NCBI GenBank assembly: GCA_018970725.1
Contig: JAGWVU010000019.1
Span: 1-64,000, forward strand
Reading direction: 5' to 3'
From: Verrucomicrobiota bacterium
Lineage (GTDB): Bacteria > Verrucomicrobiota > Verrucomicrobiia > Verrucomicrobiales > DEV007
DNA length: 64,000 nucleotides
The position numbers and the translations under genes were made by a program. Below are positions 40,188 to 50,517 of the stretch, piece by piece (the stretch's first letter is position 1; every line of letters begins with the position of its first letter). The notes beneath the pieces are model-generated. The model searched no databases. It had not been told where the DNA came from and was given only the letters and a program-made list of their open reading frames with translations.

Positions 40188-41456
40188 ATGACCAACGAAC
40201 TCCTCGCACTCTTCGAGTATTACGAGAAGGAAAAAGACCTGAGCCGCGCCACCATGGTCGAGGTGATCGAATCCGCCCTGCTCTCCGCCTCCAAGAAAAG
40301 CATCGGTCCGGCCCGGGAGTTGCGGATCAGCGTGGATCCCGACAAGGGGAAGATCAGGGCCATTGCCACCCTGGTGGTCGTGGACAATGTGAAGGCCCCT
40401 TACGATGAAGTGAGCCTCCCGGTGGCCCGCCGCATCAAGGCGGACGCCAAGCTGGGCGATGAAATCGATGTGGAGATCACCCCCAAGGATTTCGGCCGCA
40501 TCGCCGCCCAAGCCGCCAAGCAGGCCCTCATGCAGCGCCTCCGGCAGGAGGAGAAAGCGAAGATCTATGACGAGTTCAAAGATCGCGCCGGGGATATCGT
40601 CAGCGGCACCATCCGCCGGTTCGAGCGCTCCGACGTGATCGTCGATCTCGGCAAGTTCGAGGCCACGATGCCTTCCAGGGAACGGGTAAAAACCGAGGAT
40701 TACAATATCGGCGACCGGATCCGCGCCTATGTGCTGGCGGTCGACAATGGACCGCGGGGCCCGGAGATCATCCTCTCCCGGAGCCACCCGAGCTTCGTGC
40801 GCCGCCTCTTTGAATTCGAGGTCACCGAAATCGCAGATCGCACCGTGGAAATCCGCGGGATCGCGCGGGAAGCGGGTTACCGCACCAAAATCGCCGTCCA
40901 CAGCGCCGATGACAAAATCGATCCCGTGGGCGCGTGTGTCGGTCTGCGGGGGGCGCGCGTGAAAAACATCGTCAGGGAACTGAACAACGAGAAGGTGGAC
41001 ATCATCCGGTGGAGCGATGACCCGCGCCAGTTCATCAAGGACGCCTTGAAGCCGGCGGAACTGCGCACCATCGAGGTGGACCCGGTGAAACGGAGCATCC
41101 GGGTGACGGTGGATGAGGAGGAACTGTCCCGGGCGATCGGCCGTCACGGGCAAAACGCCCGCCTCACCTCGAAGTTGATGGACTGGGACGTCAAGATCGA
41201 ACGGGACGAGACGGCCCACGAACAGTTCGAAGCCCGCAAGAGCGACGCCGCCGGCAGCATCGCTGAACAACTCGGGATTGATCCCTCCCTCGCCGTGGCC
41301 TTGGTCAGCGCCGGGATGAACACGATCGAAACGATTGCCGGGCTCGGACCGGAAGATATTGTCAACGAACTCCGGGAGCGGGAAGTCGAAATCGACGAAG
41401 CAACCGCCGCAAGGATCATCGCCAAAGCGGTGGAAACTTTCGGCGGGGACGCCTGA
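40188..41456 (+). CDS. nusA: Transcription termination/antitermination protein NusA
   Basis: 422 residues. N-terminal RNA-polymerase-binding domain (1-133), S1 domain from about 134 (GDIVSGTIRRFERSDVIVDL), then two KH domains (ACVGLRGARVKNIVRELNNE and RAIGRHGQNARLTSKL) and a C-terminal helix-hairpin-helix-like region (357-420) in place of the E. coli acidic repeats. Modulates RNA polymerase pausing and termination. First gene of a classical nusA-infB-rbfA group, but rimP, which normally precedes it, is missing; a HAD gene on the other strand is there instead. Confidence 0.97.
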   Translation: MTNELLALFEYYEKEKDLSRATMVEVIESALLSASKKSIGPARELRISVDPDKGKIRAIATLVVVDNVKAPYDEVSLPVARRIKADAKLGDEIDVEITPKDFGRIAAQAAKQALMQRLRQEEKAKIYDEFKDRAGDIVSGTIRRFERSDVIVDLGKFEATMPSRERVKTEDYNIGDRIRAYVLAVDNGPRGPEIILSRSHPSFVRRLFEFEVTEIADRTVEIRGIAREAGYRTKIAVHSADDKIDPVGACVGLRGARVKNIVRELNNEKVDIIRWSDDPRQFIKDALKPAELRTIEVDPVKRSIRVTVDEEELSRAIGRHGQNARLTSKLMDWDVKIERDETAHEQFEARKSDAAGSIAEQLGIDPSLAVALVSAGMNTIETIAGLGPEDIVNELREREVEIDEATAARIIAKAVETFGGDA

Positions 41457-41516
41457 AGCGGGAATCGTCCAGTGGCGGGCCCCTGCCGGGAAAGAGCAAA
41501 CACCAAAACCCAGCGC

Positions 41517-43679
41517 ATGGCGAAGAAGAAAGCAGCCCTCGACCTCATTAGCAGCCCGCCCAAGGGCAAGGAGGAAGCCCCCGGACGGCAGGGACCCGTG
41601 GCACCGCCGCCTTCGGTGGAGAAATCGATGATGGGGGGCAAAGTGGTTTCGGAGGCGAAAAAGGAGGCCCTGAACCTCTTCGATGAGCTGGAGAAAAAGG
41701 CGGAGCGGCGCAAGGACCGTCCCGCGGCGGTGCCGAAAAGCGACGCCAGTGTCTTTCAACCGATGACGGAGCCGACCCGGCCCCGGTTCGCGCCGGTGGT
41801 CGTTCCCCCGTCGCCACCTTCCCCTCCGCCAGCGGTGGACGGGGATTCCGCACCGTCTCCGGAGGCGGAGGAAACGCTTCCCGGGGAAGCCGGGGGCGAG
41901 CGGAAGGTCATCCACATCAAGCCCCCGATCATCGTCAAGGATTTGGCGGATTTGATGGGCCTCAAGCCCTTCAAGATCATTCAGGATTTGATGGGATTCG
42001 ATGTCTTCGCCAACCAGAACCAGCAGATCGACCCCGAGGTCGCTGCCAAGGTTTGTGACAAGCACGGCTTTGTTTTCGAGCGCGAAAAGCGGGAGAAGGG
42101 CGCCGGAGTCCACAAGGTGGAGGAGAAAATCGAGGAACCCCCGCCGGAGCCGGAACCCGAGGAACACCGTCTCCAGTTCCGGCCGCCGATCGTCACGGTC
42201 ATGGGCCACGTCGACCACGGCAAGACCTCCTTGCTCGATGCCCTGCGCAACGCCAAGGTCGCAGCCGGGGAAGCGGGCGGAATCACCCAGCACATCGCCG
42301 CCTATGCGGTGCCGCACGGGGAGAGTTTCATCACCTTCATCGATACGCCGGGTCATCAGGCGTTCACCGCGATGCGGGCCCGGGGCGCCAAGGTGACCGA
42401 CATCGTGGTGCTCGTGGTCGCCGCCAACGACGGGATCAAACCGACAACGATCGAGGCCATCGATCACGCCCGTGCGGCCGGAGTGGAGATCATCGTGGCG
42501 ATCAACAAGATGGATCTCGACACCGCGAACCCGCAGTTCGTGCGTCAGCAGTTGCAGGACCGCGGCTTGGCTCCTGAAGAATGGGGTGGCACGACGATTT
42601 GTTGCGAGATCTCGGCGACGAAAAAGTTGGGCTTGGATCATCTTCTCGACATGATCGCCCTCCAGTCCGAGGTGTTGGAGCTGAAGGCGGACCCGAAAGC
42701 CACGGCCCGGGCGACCGTGATCGAAGCGCGTCAGGAGGCGGGCAAAGGTCCGACGGCGAGCGTCATCGTGCAGGCGGGCACGCTGAGCGTAGGGATGCCA
42801 TTCATCTGCGGGAACTTTTGGGGTCGGATCCGTTCGATGCTCGATGACACGGGCAAGCCGGTGAAATCCGCGGGCCCCTCCATGCCGGTGGAGATTCTCG
42901 GCTTCAGCGGGGTCCCGGCCGTGGGGGACGAAATGGTCCAGATGGATACGGACCGGCGCGCCAAGAAATTGAGCGAGGAACGGCTCGAGAGCCATCGTCT
43001 GGCCGGGCTGGCAAAGCCGACCCATGCGACGCTGGAATCCTTCTTCCACGAGATGACCGAGGGGAAGAAGAAGGTCCTGAAGGTGATCCTCAAGACGGAT
43101 GTGGCCGGTTCCGCCCAAGCCATCACCGGTGCGCTTCAGGAGATCGAGAGCAAGAAGGTCAACCTCGAAATCCTCCACAGTGCCGCCGGGCCGGTGACGG
43201 AGTCCGACATCCAGCTGGCCGACGCCTCGGACGCCATCATCATCGGGTTCAACACCAAGCAGGAGCCCAACGCGGTCAAGGCAGCCAAACGGGATGGCGT
43301 GCAGGTGCGGCTTTATTCGATCATCTACGAACTCATCGACCAAGTCAAAGAGGCGATGCTCGGGCTGCTCGATCCGGAGACCCGGGAGAACTCCCAGGGA
43401 TTCGCCGAAGTGCTCAAGGTCTTCAAACTCAGCGTCGGACGGGTGGCCGGCTGCCGCGTGACCAAGGGGCGGATCATCCGCTCCGGCCGGGCCCGGGTCT
43501 TGCGGGGCGGCCAACAGGTTTACGACGGAGGCGTCCAGACCCTGAAACGCTTTACCGAAGACGTCAACGAGGTGAAGAACGGGCTCGAGTGCGGCATCAG
43601 GCTGGGCAACTTCAACGAGTATGAGGAGGGTGATGTCATCGAGTGCTACGAGCTGGAGAAACTCCCGCAAACGCTCTGA
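41517..43679 (+). CDS. infB: Translation initiation factor IF-2
   Basis: 720 residues from the ATG at 41517 ([10 protein letters not shown]); an earlier in-frame start at 41472 has no family support. A short charged/proline-rich N-terminal region, an IF2_N domain at about 131-188, then the GTPase domain with G1 GHVDHGKT (230-237), DTPGHQAF and NKMD, and domains II-IV to the end. Places initiator tRNA on the 30S subunit. 60 bp after nusA. Confidence 0.97.
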   Translation: MAKKKAALDLISSPPKGKEEAPGRQGPVAPPPSVEKSMMGGKVVSEAKKEALNLFDELEKKAERRKDRPAAVPKSDASVFQPMTEPTRPRFAPVVVPPSPPSPPPAVDGDSAPSPEAEETLPGEAGGERKVIHIKPPIIVKDLADLMGLKPFKIIQDLMGFDVFANQNQQIDPEVAAKVCDKHGFVFEREKREKGAGVHKVEEKIEEPPPEPEPEEHRLQFRPPIVTVMGHVDHGKTSLLDALRNAKVAAGEAGGITQHIAAYAVPHGESFITFIDTPGHQAFTAMRARGAKVTDIVVLVVAANDGIKPTTIEAIDHARAAGVEIIVAINKMDLDTANPQFVRQQLQDRGLAPEEWGGTTICCEISATKKLGLDHLLDMIALQSEVLELKADPKATARATVIEARQEAGKGPTASVIVQAGTLSVGMPFICGNFWGRIRSMLDDTGKPVKSAGPSMPVEILGFSGVPAVGDEMVQMDTDRRAKKLSEERLESHRLAGLAKPTHATLESFFHEMTEGKKKVLKVILKTDVAGSAQAITGALQEIESKKVNLEILHSAAGPVTESDIQLADASDAIIIGFNTKQEPNAVKAAKRDGVQVRLYSIIYELIDQVKEAMLGLLDPETRENSQGFAEVLKVFKLSVGRVAGCRVTKGRIIRSGRARVLRGGQQVYDGGVQTLKRFTEDVNEVKNGLECGIRLGNFNEYEEGDVIECYELEKLPQTL

Positions 43680-43708
43680 GGTTTCCCTGCCCCCACCTCC
43701 CTGATTTC

Positions 43709-44086
43709 ATGAGCCAACGAGTTCTGCGCGTTCGCGAACTGATCAAACGCGAGTTGAGCACCATGCTGACCCGTGATTTCGATTTCGGAGGCGTGCTTGT
43801 GACCGTGAACGACGTGGACGTCACGCCGGACTTCAAGCAAGCCCATGTCTTCATCGGCATCCTCGGCCCGCTCGCCAACCCGGAGCAGATCATCGCCCAA
43901 CTGACCGAACGCCGCGGCTACCTCCAAAGCAAGGTGGCCAAAAGGGTCGTGCTCAAGTTCACCCCGCGCCTCTCTTTTCACCACGATGATTCCGTGGAAC
44001 GGGGCACCAATGTCGTCTCGCTGATCGATCGCATCGATATCCCCGACGAAATCCGGCCCTTGGGCGAGGACGACGTCGAGCTGTAA
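43709..44086 (+). CDS. rbfA: 30S ribosome-binding factor RbfA
   Basis: 125 residues from the ATG at 43709 (MSQRVLRVRELIKRELSTML). The KH-type fold with the expected DVTPDFKQAHVFI strand and PRLSFHHDDSVERG motif is present. Needed for late maturation of the 30S subunit and 16S rRNA 5' end. Between infB (29 bp upstream) and nrnA (6 bp downstream). Confidence 0.95.
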   Translation: MSQRVLRVRELIKRELSTMLTRDFDFGGVLVTVNDVDVTPDFKQAHVFIGILGPLANPEQIIAQLTERRGYLQSKVAKRVVLKFTPRLSFHHDDSVERGTNVVSLIDRIDIPDEIRPLGEDDVEL

Positions 44087-44092
44087 CCCGAC

Positions 44093-45097
44093 ATGGCCGC
44101 CCCCCATCCCAGCCTGCAAGAGATCGGCCGGATCTTGCTCGACGCTCCCAGCATTGTCATCGCCAGCCACACGAGACCGGACGGCGACGCCTTGGGATCG
44201 ACCATCGCCTTGGCGGACACCCTCCGCGAACTCGGCAAGACGGTGGTCGCCGTCAATCAGGACGGCGTGCCCCAGCGTTACGCATTCCTCCCCTGCGCTT
44301 CTTCGGTCCGCAAACCGGGAGCAGTCAAGGAACTGGCCGGGGCCCCGCTTTTCGTGGCCTTGGACACCTCGTCCCCCGAACGTCTCGGCGACGAGGTCTG
44401 GAAACTCGTGGCCAACCGCTCGGCGACCTTGGTGATCGACCACCATGCCAGCAACCAGAAGTTTGGCGACGTGCACCACGTCAATCAGGAAAGCCCGGCC
44501 ACCGGCCAGCTCATTTACGAGCTGATCGAGACCATGGACTGGCCGCTTACCCCGACCGCCCGGGACAATCTCTGGGTGGCCATGGCCACGGACACCGGCT
44601 CCTTCCAATACCCCGCCACCACACCCCGGACCTTCGCGATCGCTTCCCGCCTCCTCGAGGCCGGGGTGGATCTGAGCTGGATGAGCGTCGCGCTTTTCCA
44701 GAACTATCCCTTCCGCCGGCTGGAGTTGTTGCGGGAACTTCTCGGCACGATCCGCCGGAGCGCCGGTGGCCAGATTGCTTCTTGGTCCATGTCCCGCGAA
44801 CTCATCAAACGCCTCGGCATCCAACCGGACGATCATGATGGACTGATCGACATGCTGCGCTCGATTGCCGGGGTGGTCGTCGCCGCATCTTTCGAGGAAG
44901 AGGCGGATGGCACGGTGCGGATCAGCGCGCGGTCCACGGATGCGTCCCGGGCCAACGTTGCGCAAATTTGCCAGGCCTTCGGCGGAGGCGGTCATCGATT
45001 GGCCGCCGGGGCCAAGGTCCAAGGAACCCTCGAATCGGTCTCGGAACGTTTTCTGGCCGCTGTCACCCAAGAACTGGATCATGATGGAACCCCCTGA
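44093..45097 (+). CDS. nrnA: DHH-family bifunctional oligoribonuclease / PAP phosphatase
   Basis: 334 residues. DHH motif I (RPDGDALGS), DHH motif (VIDHHASN) and the DHHA1 C-terminal motif FGGGGHRLAAGA are intact. NrnA degrades short RNA oligonucleotides (nanoRNA) and dephosphorylates 3'-phosphoadenosine 5'-phosphate, as is common when it replaces Orn. Its end overlaps truB by 17 bp, in keeping with the nusA operon order found in many Gram-positives. Confidence 0.93.
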   Translation: MAAPHPSLQEIGRILLDAPSIVIASHTRPDGDALGSTIALADTLRELGKTVVAVNQDGVPQRYAFLPCASSVRKPGAVKELAGAPLFVALDTSSPERLGDEVWKLVANRSATLVIDHHASNQKFGDVHHVNQESPATGQLIYELIETMDWPLTPTARDNLWVAMATDTGSFQYPATTPRTFAIASRLLEAGVDLSWMSVALFQNYPFRRLELLRELLGTIRRSAGGQIASWSMSRELIKRLGIQPDDHDGLIDMLRSIAGVVVAASFEEEADGTVRISARSTDASRANVAQICQAFGGGGHRLAAGAKVQGTLESVSERFLAAVTQELDHDGTP

Positions 45098-45797
45098 CGG
45101 AGTATTGCTCGTCGACAAGGCTCCGGACATGACATCCCATGATGTCGTGGCCATCGCCCGTCGTTGCCTCGGAACCAAAAAAATCGGCCATTGCGGAACG
45201 CTGGATCCGATGGCCACCGGTCTGCTGATTTTGGTGATCGGCAAGGCCACGAAGATCCAAGATCTGCTGATGGCCGAGGACAAAGAGTATGAAGGCACCG
45301 TGACCCTCGGCCAGTGCACCTCCACCCAGGACCGCCAGGGGGAAGTCACGGACGAACGGGAGGTCCCCGCCTTCGCGGACGAAGTGATTCACGAGGCTTT
45401 TGCCCGCTTCGACGGGGATTTCCACCAAATCCCGCCGATGGTTTCCGCGATCAAGAAAGACGGCGTCCGCCTCTACAAACTGGCCCGCCAAGGCCAGGAC
45501 GTGGAACGGGAACCGCGCCTCGTCCACGTTTACGCCCACGAAATCAAGCGGATCGCCCTGCCCGAAATCGATTTCCGGGTCGTCTGCAGCAAGGGGTTCT
45601 ACGTCCGGACCTATGCGCACGACGTCGGCCAAGCCCTCGGTTGCGGCGGGCACCTCAGCAGCCTCCGCCGCACCCGCTCCGGGAGATTCACCCTGGCCCG
45701 GTCCGCGTCCATGACCGACCTCATGGGAGGAAACCGCGAGGCCGTTCTGGGCAAATTGCTCAGCCTGCCGGAAGTCTCCCGACTGCGCGGCGCCTGA
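45081..45797 (+). CDS. truB: tRNA pseudouridine(55) synthase
   Basis: 238 residues. The start at 45081 (MMEPPDGVLLVDKAPDMTSH) overlaps the nrnA stop; the frame is open further upstream but lies inside nrnA. The catalytic Asp is in GTLDPMATG; YEGTVTLGQCTST and YVRTYAHDVG are family signatures. Shorter than E. coli TruB because the C-terminal PUA-like extension is missing. Makes the T-loop pseudouridine 55 in tRNA. ribF follows after 5 bp. Confidence 0.95.
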   Translation: MMEPPDGVLLVDKAPDMTSHDVVAIARRCLGTKKIGHCGTLDPMATGLLILVIGKATKIQDLLMAEDKEYEGTVTLGQCTSTQDRQGEVTDEREVPAFADEVIHEAFARFDGDFHQIPPMVSAIKKDGVRLYKLARQGQDVEREPRLVHVYAHEIKRIALPEIDFRVVCSKGFYVRTYAHDVGQALGCGGHLSSLRRTRSGRFTLARSASMTDLMGGNREAVLGKLLSLPEVSRLRGA

Positions 45798-45802
45798 CCG
45801 CG

Positions 45803-46735
45803 ATGACCACCATCCAGCGCATCCAGGACCTGGCTCGTTTCCCCGCGCCCCATCATCTGGCGATCGGCGTCTTCGATGGTCTTCACCTCGGACACCAGAC
45901 CGTTTGGGCCCAGGCCGCTCTTCATGCCCGGGAAAGCGGGGGCACCGCCATTCTGGTCAGCTTCGATCCCCATCCCAGGGCCGTCCTCTCTCCGGGGAAT
46001 GCGCCGCCCATCCTCACCCATACCCACCACAAACTCCGCATCGCCGCCCGCCTCGGGATCGAGGCCGTCCTCATCGTCCCCTTCGACCGGGATTTCGCCA
46101 ACCGCCCGGGCGACAGTTTCGTGGCGGATTTGCATCGCCACAGTCCTGGTCTCGCCGAAATCTGCGTGGGCCGGGACTGGCAGTTCGGGCACAATCGTTC
46201 GGGCAATTTCACCCGCTTGGAGGAACTCGGCCGGCACTACGGATTCGCCGCCACCGGTCTGGATCCGCTTGTCATCGACGGGTCCCCGGTCAGCAGCACC
46301 CGGATTCGCGAACTTGTGGGAGCGGGAGATCTCGGCGCGGCCAAACGGCTCCTTGGCCGGGATTACTCCGTGCTGGGGACCGTGGTGGCCGGGGAGCAAC
46401 TGGGCCGGAAGATCGGCTTTCCCACCGCCAACCTCGCGGTGGAGAACGAACAACTGCCCCCCGGAGGCGTCTACGCGGTGCTGGCCGCCCTGAAGGAGGG
46501 GGAACTCCTTCCCGGCGTGGCCAATCTGGGCCGCCGCCCCACTGTTTCCAGTTCCGGTGAAAGCCGCTTGGAAGTGCATCTGCTGGACCATTCATCCGCG
46601 GATTTTTACGGGGAGATCATGGAAGTTTGGTTTTTCCAGCACCTCCGCCCTGAGCGGAAGTTCGCGGGATTGGACGCCCTGCAAGCGCAGATCCGGGAGG
46701 ATGCCCTCGAAGCCCGCCGGGCCTTGGGCAGTTGA
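45803..46735 (+). CDS. ribF: Bifunctional riboflavin kinase / FAD synthetase
   Basis: 310 residues from the ATG at 45803. The N-terminal FAD-synthetase domain has GVFDGLHLGHQ (nucleotidyltransferase HxGH) and SSTRIRELV; the C-terminal riboflavin-kinase domain starts with GRDYSVLGTVVAGEQLGRKI and contains GFPTANL. Converts riboflavin to FMN and then FAD. Last gene of the nusA operon. Confidence 0.95.
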   Translation: MTTIQRIQDLARFPAPHHLAIGVFDGLHLGHQTVWAQAALHARESGGTAILVSFDPHPRAVLSPGNAPPILTHTHHKLRIAARLGIEAVLIVPFDRDFANRPGDSFVADLHRHSPGLAEICVGRDWQFGHNRSGNFTRLEELGRHYGFAATGLDPLVIDGSPVSSTRIRELVGAGDLGAAKRLLGRDYSVLGTVVAGEQLGRKIGFPTANLAVENEQLPPGGVYAVLAALKEGELLPGVANLGRRPTVSSSGESRLEVHLLDHSSADFYGEIMEVWFFQHLRPERKFAGLDALQAQIREDALEARRALGS

Positions 46736-46769
46736 TTCGTGCCTAACTCCGGCCTACGTTCGGAGCCTC

Positions 46770-49700
46770 GTGTCTCCCACCCGCGCCGTCTCTCTCCTCC
46801 CGCTGCTCGCCGTCCTGGCCGCCGCGCTTTCCGCCCCTTTGTCCGGTCAGGAGGCCCCGGGGCTCCGCTCGGTCGCCTTGTACCCGAGATCCGCAAAGGG
46901 CACGCCCACCGCCCCGCTCTTCACCCGGCTCGGCCCGGAACACACCCGGCTCGGGTTCTCCGGACGGATCGCCACCTTGCATGAACAAAAGCGGCTCTAT
47001 CTCTCCGCTTTCGCCGCCGGAAGCCTCGCCCTGGGAGATCTGGATGGCGATTCCCTGACGGATCTCTTCGTGGCCGGAGGTGGGGAAGACAACCGGCTCT
47101 ACCTGCAGGGAGAGGACCTGACGTTCGTGGATGTCACGGCAGGCCTTCCGATCGAAGGCGCCGGTCTCTGGTCTTCCAGCGCGGTGATCGTGGACATCGA
47201 CCATGACGGGGACAACGACCTCCACGTCTGTCACTATGACCAACCCAACCAGTTGTTCCTCAACCAGCTCAAGGAAACCGGCAAACTCGCCTTCACCGAG
47301 GCGGCGAAGCGGTTCGGCCTGGATATCGCCGATGCCAGTCTCATGGCCGCTTTCGCGGATTACGACCTCGACGGCGATCTCGATCTCTTCCTCCTGACCC
47401 ATCGGCTCCTCCGGGAAAACGGCCGCCCTGCCGCGGCCCTCCAGGTGCAAACGACCGATCGCGGAAACCGGCTCACGGTGACCGGTGAACTGGCGCGGTA
47501 TTACGCCGTGGCGGATCATCCCGATCCCTCCGGCAAATGGACCTACCGGGAACACGGCCGGCCCGACCTCCTCTACCGCAACGACAACGGAGTTTTCCGG
47601 GACGTGACCGCTGCCGCCGGTCTTTTGTCCGAGCCCGCCTCGGGAACTTGCGCACTCTGGTGGGACTTCGACGAGGATGGATGGCCGGATCTTTACGTCG
47701 GCAACGAGGATGCCCCCCACCGGCTCTACCGGAACTCCGGCAAGGGGACGTTCACCGAGGTGGGCCGGGATCTGCTCCCCTACGGTCCCACCCCGGCGCG
47801 CGGTTGCACCACCGTGGATGCCAACGGGGACGGACATCCCGATCTTCTTGTGGGCACCCTCTCCGGCCGGACCCATTACCAACGACACACCGCAAGGACC
47901 GATCCCGGAACCACGCACAACGCCCTCTATCTCTCGACCGGCACGAACGCTTTCCTTGAAGGAGGCTGGCTCGGCGGCCTGGCCCGGACGGGATACACGT
48001 GGTCGGTCGTCGGCGGCGACCTGGATCTCGATGGCCGGGAAGATGTTTTCTTCACCAACGGATCCGCCCGCCATTTCTCACACGCCGATCTCCCCGAACC
48101 CGGGCACGAACAACTCGTGGGCCGGACCTTGTGGGATGTTTACGAGACCACCACCCGCGAACTGCGCCAGGCCAACCTCGCCTTTCGCGGCTCCGCCTCC
48201 CTGCCGTTGCCCGATGTCTCCGCACCGTGGGGGCTCGATCTGGTCGGCATGAGTTATTCCTGCGCCCCGGCGGATCTCGACAATGACGGGGATCTGGACC
48301 TCACCGTCTGCGGCTTGGACGATCCGGTTTTCGTTTTCCGGAACGAAAGCCCGGACCATCACTCCATCCGCCTCCGCTTGGAAGGAGCCAAAGCCAACCG
48401 TCCCGGCATCGGCGCCCGCATCATCGTGACCACGCCCATGGGCCGCCAAACGCGGGAAATCCGCACCGCCCATGGCTACCTGACCACGGGCGATGGCACC
48501 GCCCATTTCGGTTTGGGCCCGCACCGCAAGGTCTCCTTGCTGCAGGTTCATTGGCCCGGCGGCACCGTGCAGGAGTTCCGGGACCTGCCCGCCGACCGGC
48601 TTTATACCGTCACGGAACCAGCCGCCCGCAAGGCGCGTCCAATCCCCCCCGCTCCCGCCACGCCCCTGTTCGCCCCGGCGGACTGCCTCGCGGAACGCTC
48701 GGACGCGCCCCCTCCCCGGGAACTACCGTCCCTGCCCATTCCGCTTTCCCGGCTCGGCCCCTGCCAGGCGTGGGGCGATGTCGATGGCGACGGCAAGCCG
48801 GATCTTTACCTCGGCGGCACCCCGGGCAAACCCGGGCGCCTTCTCTACAATCGATCCTCTTCCAAGGACAAGTTCCGCTTCACCCAATCCACCCAATGGC
48901 TCTTCGATACCCACGCGGACCGCGAAGACACCACCGCCCTGTTCTTCGATGCAAACGGTGATGGCTTGCCCGACCTCTACGTCGGCAGTGGAGCCCGCGG
49001 GCAGGAGGAAGGGGACGCGACCTTGCGCGACCGCCTCTACATCAATGAAGGCTCCGGCTATTTCGACGAGGAATCCTTCCGCCTCCCGGATCTTCGGGAA
49101 AACACCTCGACGCTCTCCGCCGCGGACTTCGACCGCGATGGTGATCTCGATCTGTTCACCGGCTTTCTCGGCCAACCGGGAGCCTATCCGCTGCCGGCCG
49201 GGGGTCGCCTCCTGCAAAACCAGGAGGGCAGGGAATTCACCGACGTCACCACCGACCGAGCCCCGGGCCTCGACGCCGCCGGGCGGATCACAGGTTCCCT
49301 CTGGACGGATTGCGATGGCGATGGTTGGCCCGAACTCGTCGTCGCCCAGGACCGCGGCCCCATCCTCATCCACGCCAATCGCCGGGGCACGCTCTCCCCG
49401 GCCGCCCAAGCGTCGCCCGCCGGCCACTGGAACGCGATCGCCGCCGCGGATCTTGATCAGGATGGCGACATGGACCTGGCGGCCGCCAATTGGGGACTCA
49501 ACCACGCCAACCCGGCCGGACCGGAAGCCCCCGATGCCGTCTTCGCCGGGGATCTGCCGGGAGACGAACCCTTCGTGACCATCGAGGCCTATCGGGAAGA
49601 CCGGGTCTGGTATCCGCGCCGCGGTCTCTCCTTCTGGCGGCGGCATCTGCCCGGGCTCTTTCCCGCGGAAATGACCCATCACCAATTCGCCAGCCGGTCC

Positions 49701-50486
49701 CTGGAGCAGCTCTTCAGCCTCGAACGACTCCGCGCGCTCACCCTGGCCAAGGCCGTGGAATCACGCTCCGGATTTTTCACGAACGATGGCCACGGTCGCT
49801 TCACCTTCACGCCCTTCCCCGCGATCGCCCAAATCGCTCCAGCCTTCGGCCTTGTCTTGGAGGACTTCGACCGGGACGGACTCCCCGACTGTTATCTGGC
49901 CCAGAACCACACCGCCCCGCCGGAAGATTTCGGCCCCATGGCGGGGGGCGCGGGTCAACTCCTCCGCAACACCGGCCTGTCCGCCCCACCGGAAAACCGC
50001 TTCCTCGCCCTCCCCGCCTCCGCCAGCGGGATCCAGCTCCCCGGAGATGGACGCAGCGCCGTCGCTCTGGACCTGAACGCGGACGACCTCCCCGATCTCG
50101 TGACGACCCGCCTCGGCCAGCCGCCTTCCGTGCTCCTCAACCAACGCCCGCAAGCCAACCCCGCCCTGTCCGTTTCCCTCCGCGGTCCTGCCCGCAACCT
50201 GCAGGCCGTCGGTGCCCGCATCGTTCTGCAAGCGGACGGCCTGCCCCTCCAGAGCCGGGAAATCCGCGCCGGGGAAGGATTCCGCTCCGGTTGCCTCACG
50301 CCTCCGGTCTTCGTCCTCCCCCAGCCCGGTGGTCCGCCTCCGGAAATCCGGGTCCTCTGGCCGGACGGCACCCTGACCCGTCAACCGGCCCCGGATCAAG
50401 GCGGTCGACTCGAAATCCCCCATCCCACCCTGTCCCCTCCCCTGCCGGCGGAGGGCGCGGAGGGTTCTCCTCCCGGGCTTCCATGA
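46770..50486 (+). CDS. Secreted FG-GAP/VCBS-repeat protein with two ASPIC/UnbV domains
   Basis: 1238 residues. The GTG at 46770 (CGGAG just upstream) gives a clean signal peptide (LLPLLAVLAAALSAPLSGQ); the longer frame overlaps ribF. Many Ca-binding FG-GAP repeats (DLDGDSLTDLF, DIDHDGDNDLHV, DLDNDGDLDLT and others) predict one or two beta-propellers. An ASPIC/UnbV domain lies at about 547-615 (GARIIVTTPMGRQTREI ending VHWPGGTVQE) and a second, weaker copy at about 1145-1210 (GARIVLQADGLPLQSREI ending VLWPDGTLTRQ), so the protein appears to be an internal two-fold duplication. Probable surface or extracellular adhesion/binding protein; role unknown. Confidence 0.88.
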   Translation: MSPTRAVSLLPLLAVLAAALSAPLSGQEAPGLRSVALYPRSAKGTPTAPLFTRLGPEHTRLGFSGRIATLHEQKRLYLSAFAAGSLALGDLDGDSLTDLFVAGGGEDNRLYLQGEDLTFVDVTAGLPIEGAGLWSSSAVIVDIDHDGDNDLHVCHYDQPNQLFLNQLKETGKLAFTEAAKRFGLDIADASLMAAFADYDLDGDLDLFLLTHRLLRENGRPAAALQVQTTDRGNRLTVTGELARYYAVADHPDPSGKWTYREHGRPDLLYRNDNGVFRDVTAAAGLLSEPASGTCALWWDFDEDGWPDLYVGNEDAPHRLYRNSGKGTFTEVGRDLLPYGPTPARGCTTVDANGDGHPDLLVGTLSGRTHYQRHTARTDPGTTHNALYLSTGTNAFLEGGWLGGLARTGYTWSVVGGDLDLDGREDVFFTNGSARHFSHADLPEPGHEQLVGRTLWDVYETTTRELRQANLAFRGSASLPLPDVSAPWGLDLVGMSYSCAPADLDNDGDLDLTVCGLDDPVFVFRNESPDHHSIRLRLEGAKANRPGIGARIIVTTPMGRQTREIRTAHGYLTTGDGTAHFGLGPHRKVSLLQVHWPGGTVQEFRDLPADRLYTVTEPAARKARPIPPAPATPLFAPADCLAERSDAPPPRELPSLPIPLSRLGPCQAWGDVDGDGKPDLYLGGTPGKPGRLLYNRSSSKDKFRFTQSTQWLFDTHADREDTTALFFDANGDGLPDLYVGSGARGQEEGDATLRDRLYINEGSGYFDEESFRLPDLRENTSTLSAADFDRDGDLDLFTGFLGQPGAYPLPAGGRLLQNQEGREFTDVTTDRAPGLDAAGRITGSLWTDCDGDGWPELVVAQDRGPILIHANRRGTLSPAAQASPAGHWNAIAAADLDQDGDMDLAAANWGLNHANPAGPEAPDAVFAGDLPGDEPFVTIEAYREDRVWYPRRGLSFWRRHLPGLFPAEMTHHQFASRSLEQLFSLERLRALTLAKAVESRSGFFTNDGHGRFTFTPFPAIAQIAPAFGLVLEDFDRDGLPDCYLAQNHTAPPEDFGPMAGGAGQLLRNTGLSAPPENRFLALPASASGIQLPGDGRSAVALDLNADDLPDLVTTRLGQPPSVLLNQRPQANPALSVSLRGPARNLQAVGARIVLQADGLPLQSREIRAGEGFRSGCLTPPVFVLPQPGGPPPEIRVLWPDGTLTRQPAPDQGGRLEIPHPTLSPPLPAEGAEGSPPGLP

Positions 50487-50499
50487 CCACAAGCGGCGG

Positions 50500-50517
50500 G
50501 GGCTCTCAGCCCTTTTT
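50500..50517 (+). terminator. Small intrinsic terminator between two convergent genes
   Basis: GGGCT (50500-50504), 3-nt loop, AGCCC (50508-50512), then TTTTT. It overlaps the last codons of the minus-strand VIT-vWA gene. The stem is only 5 bp. Confidence 0.45.
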
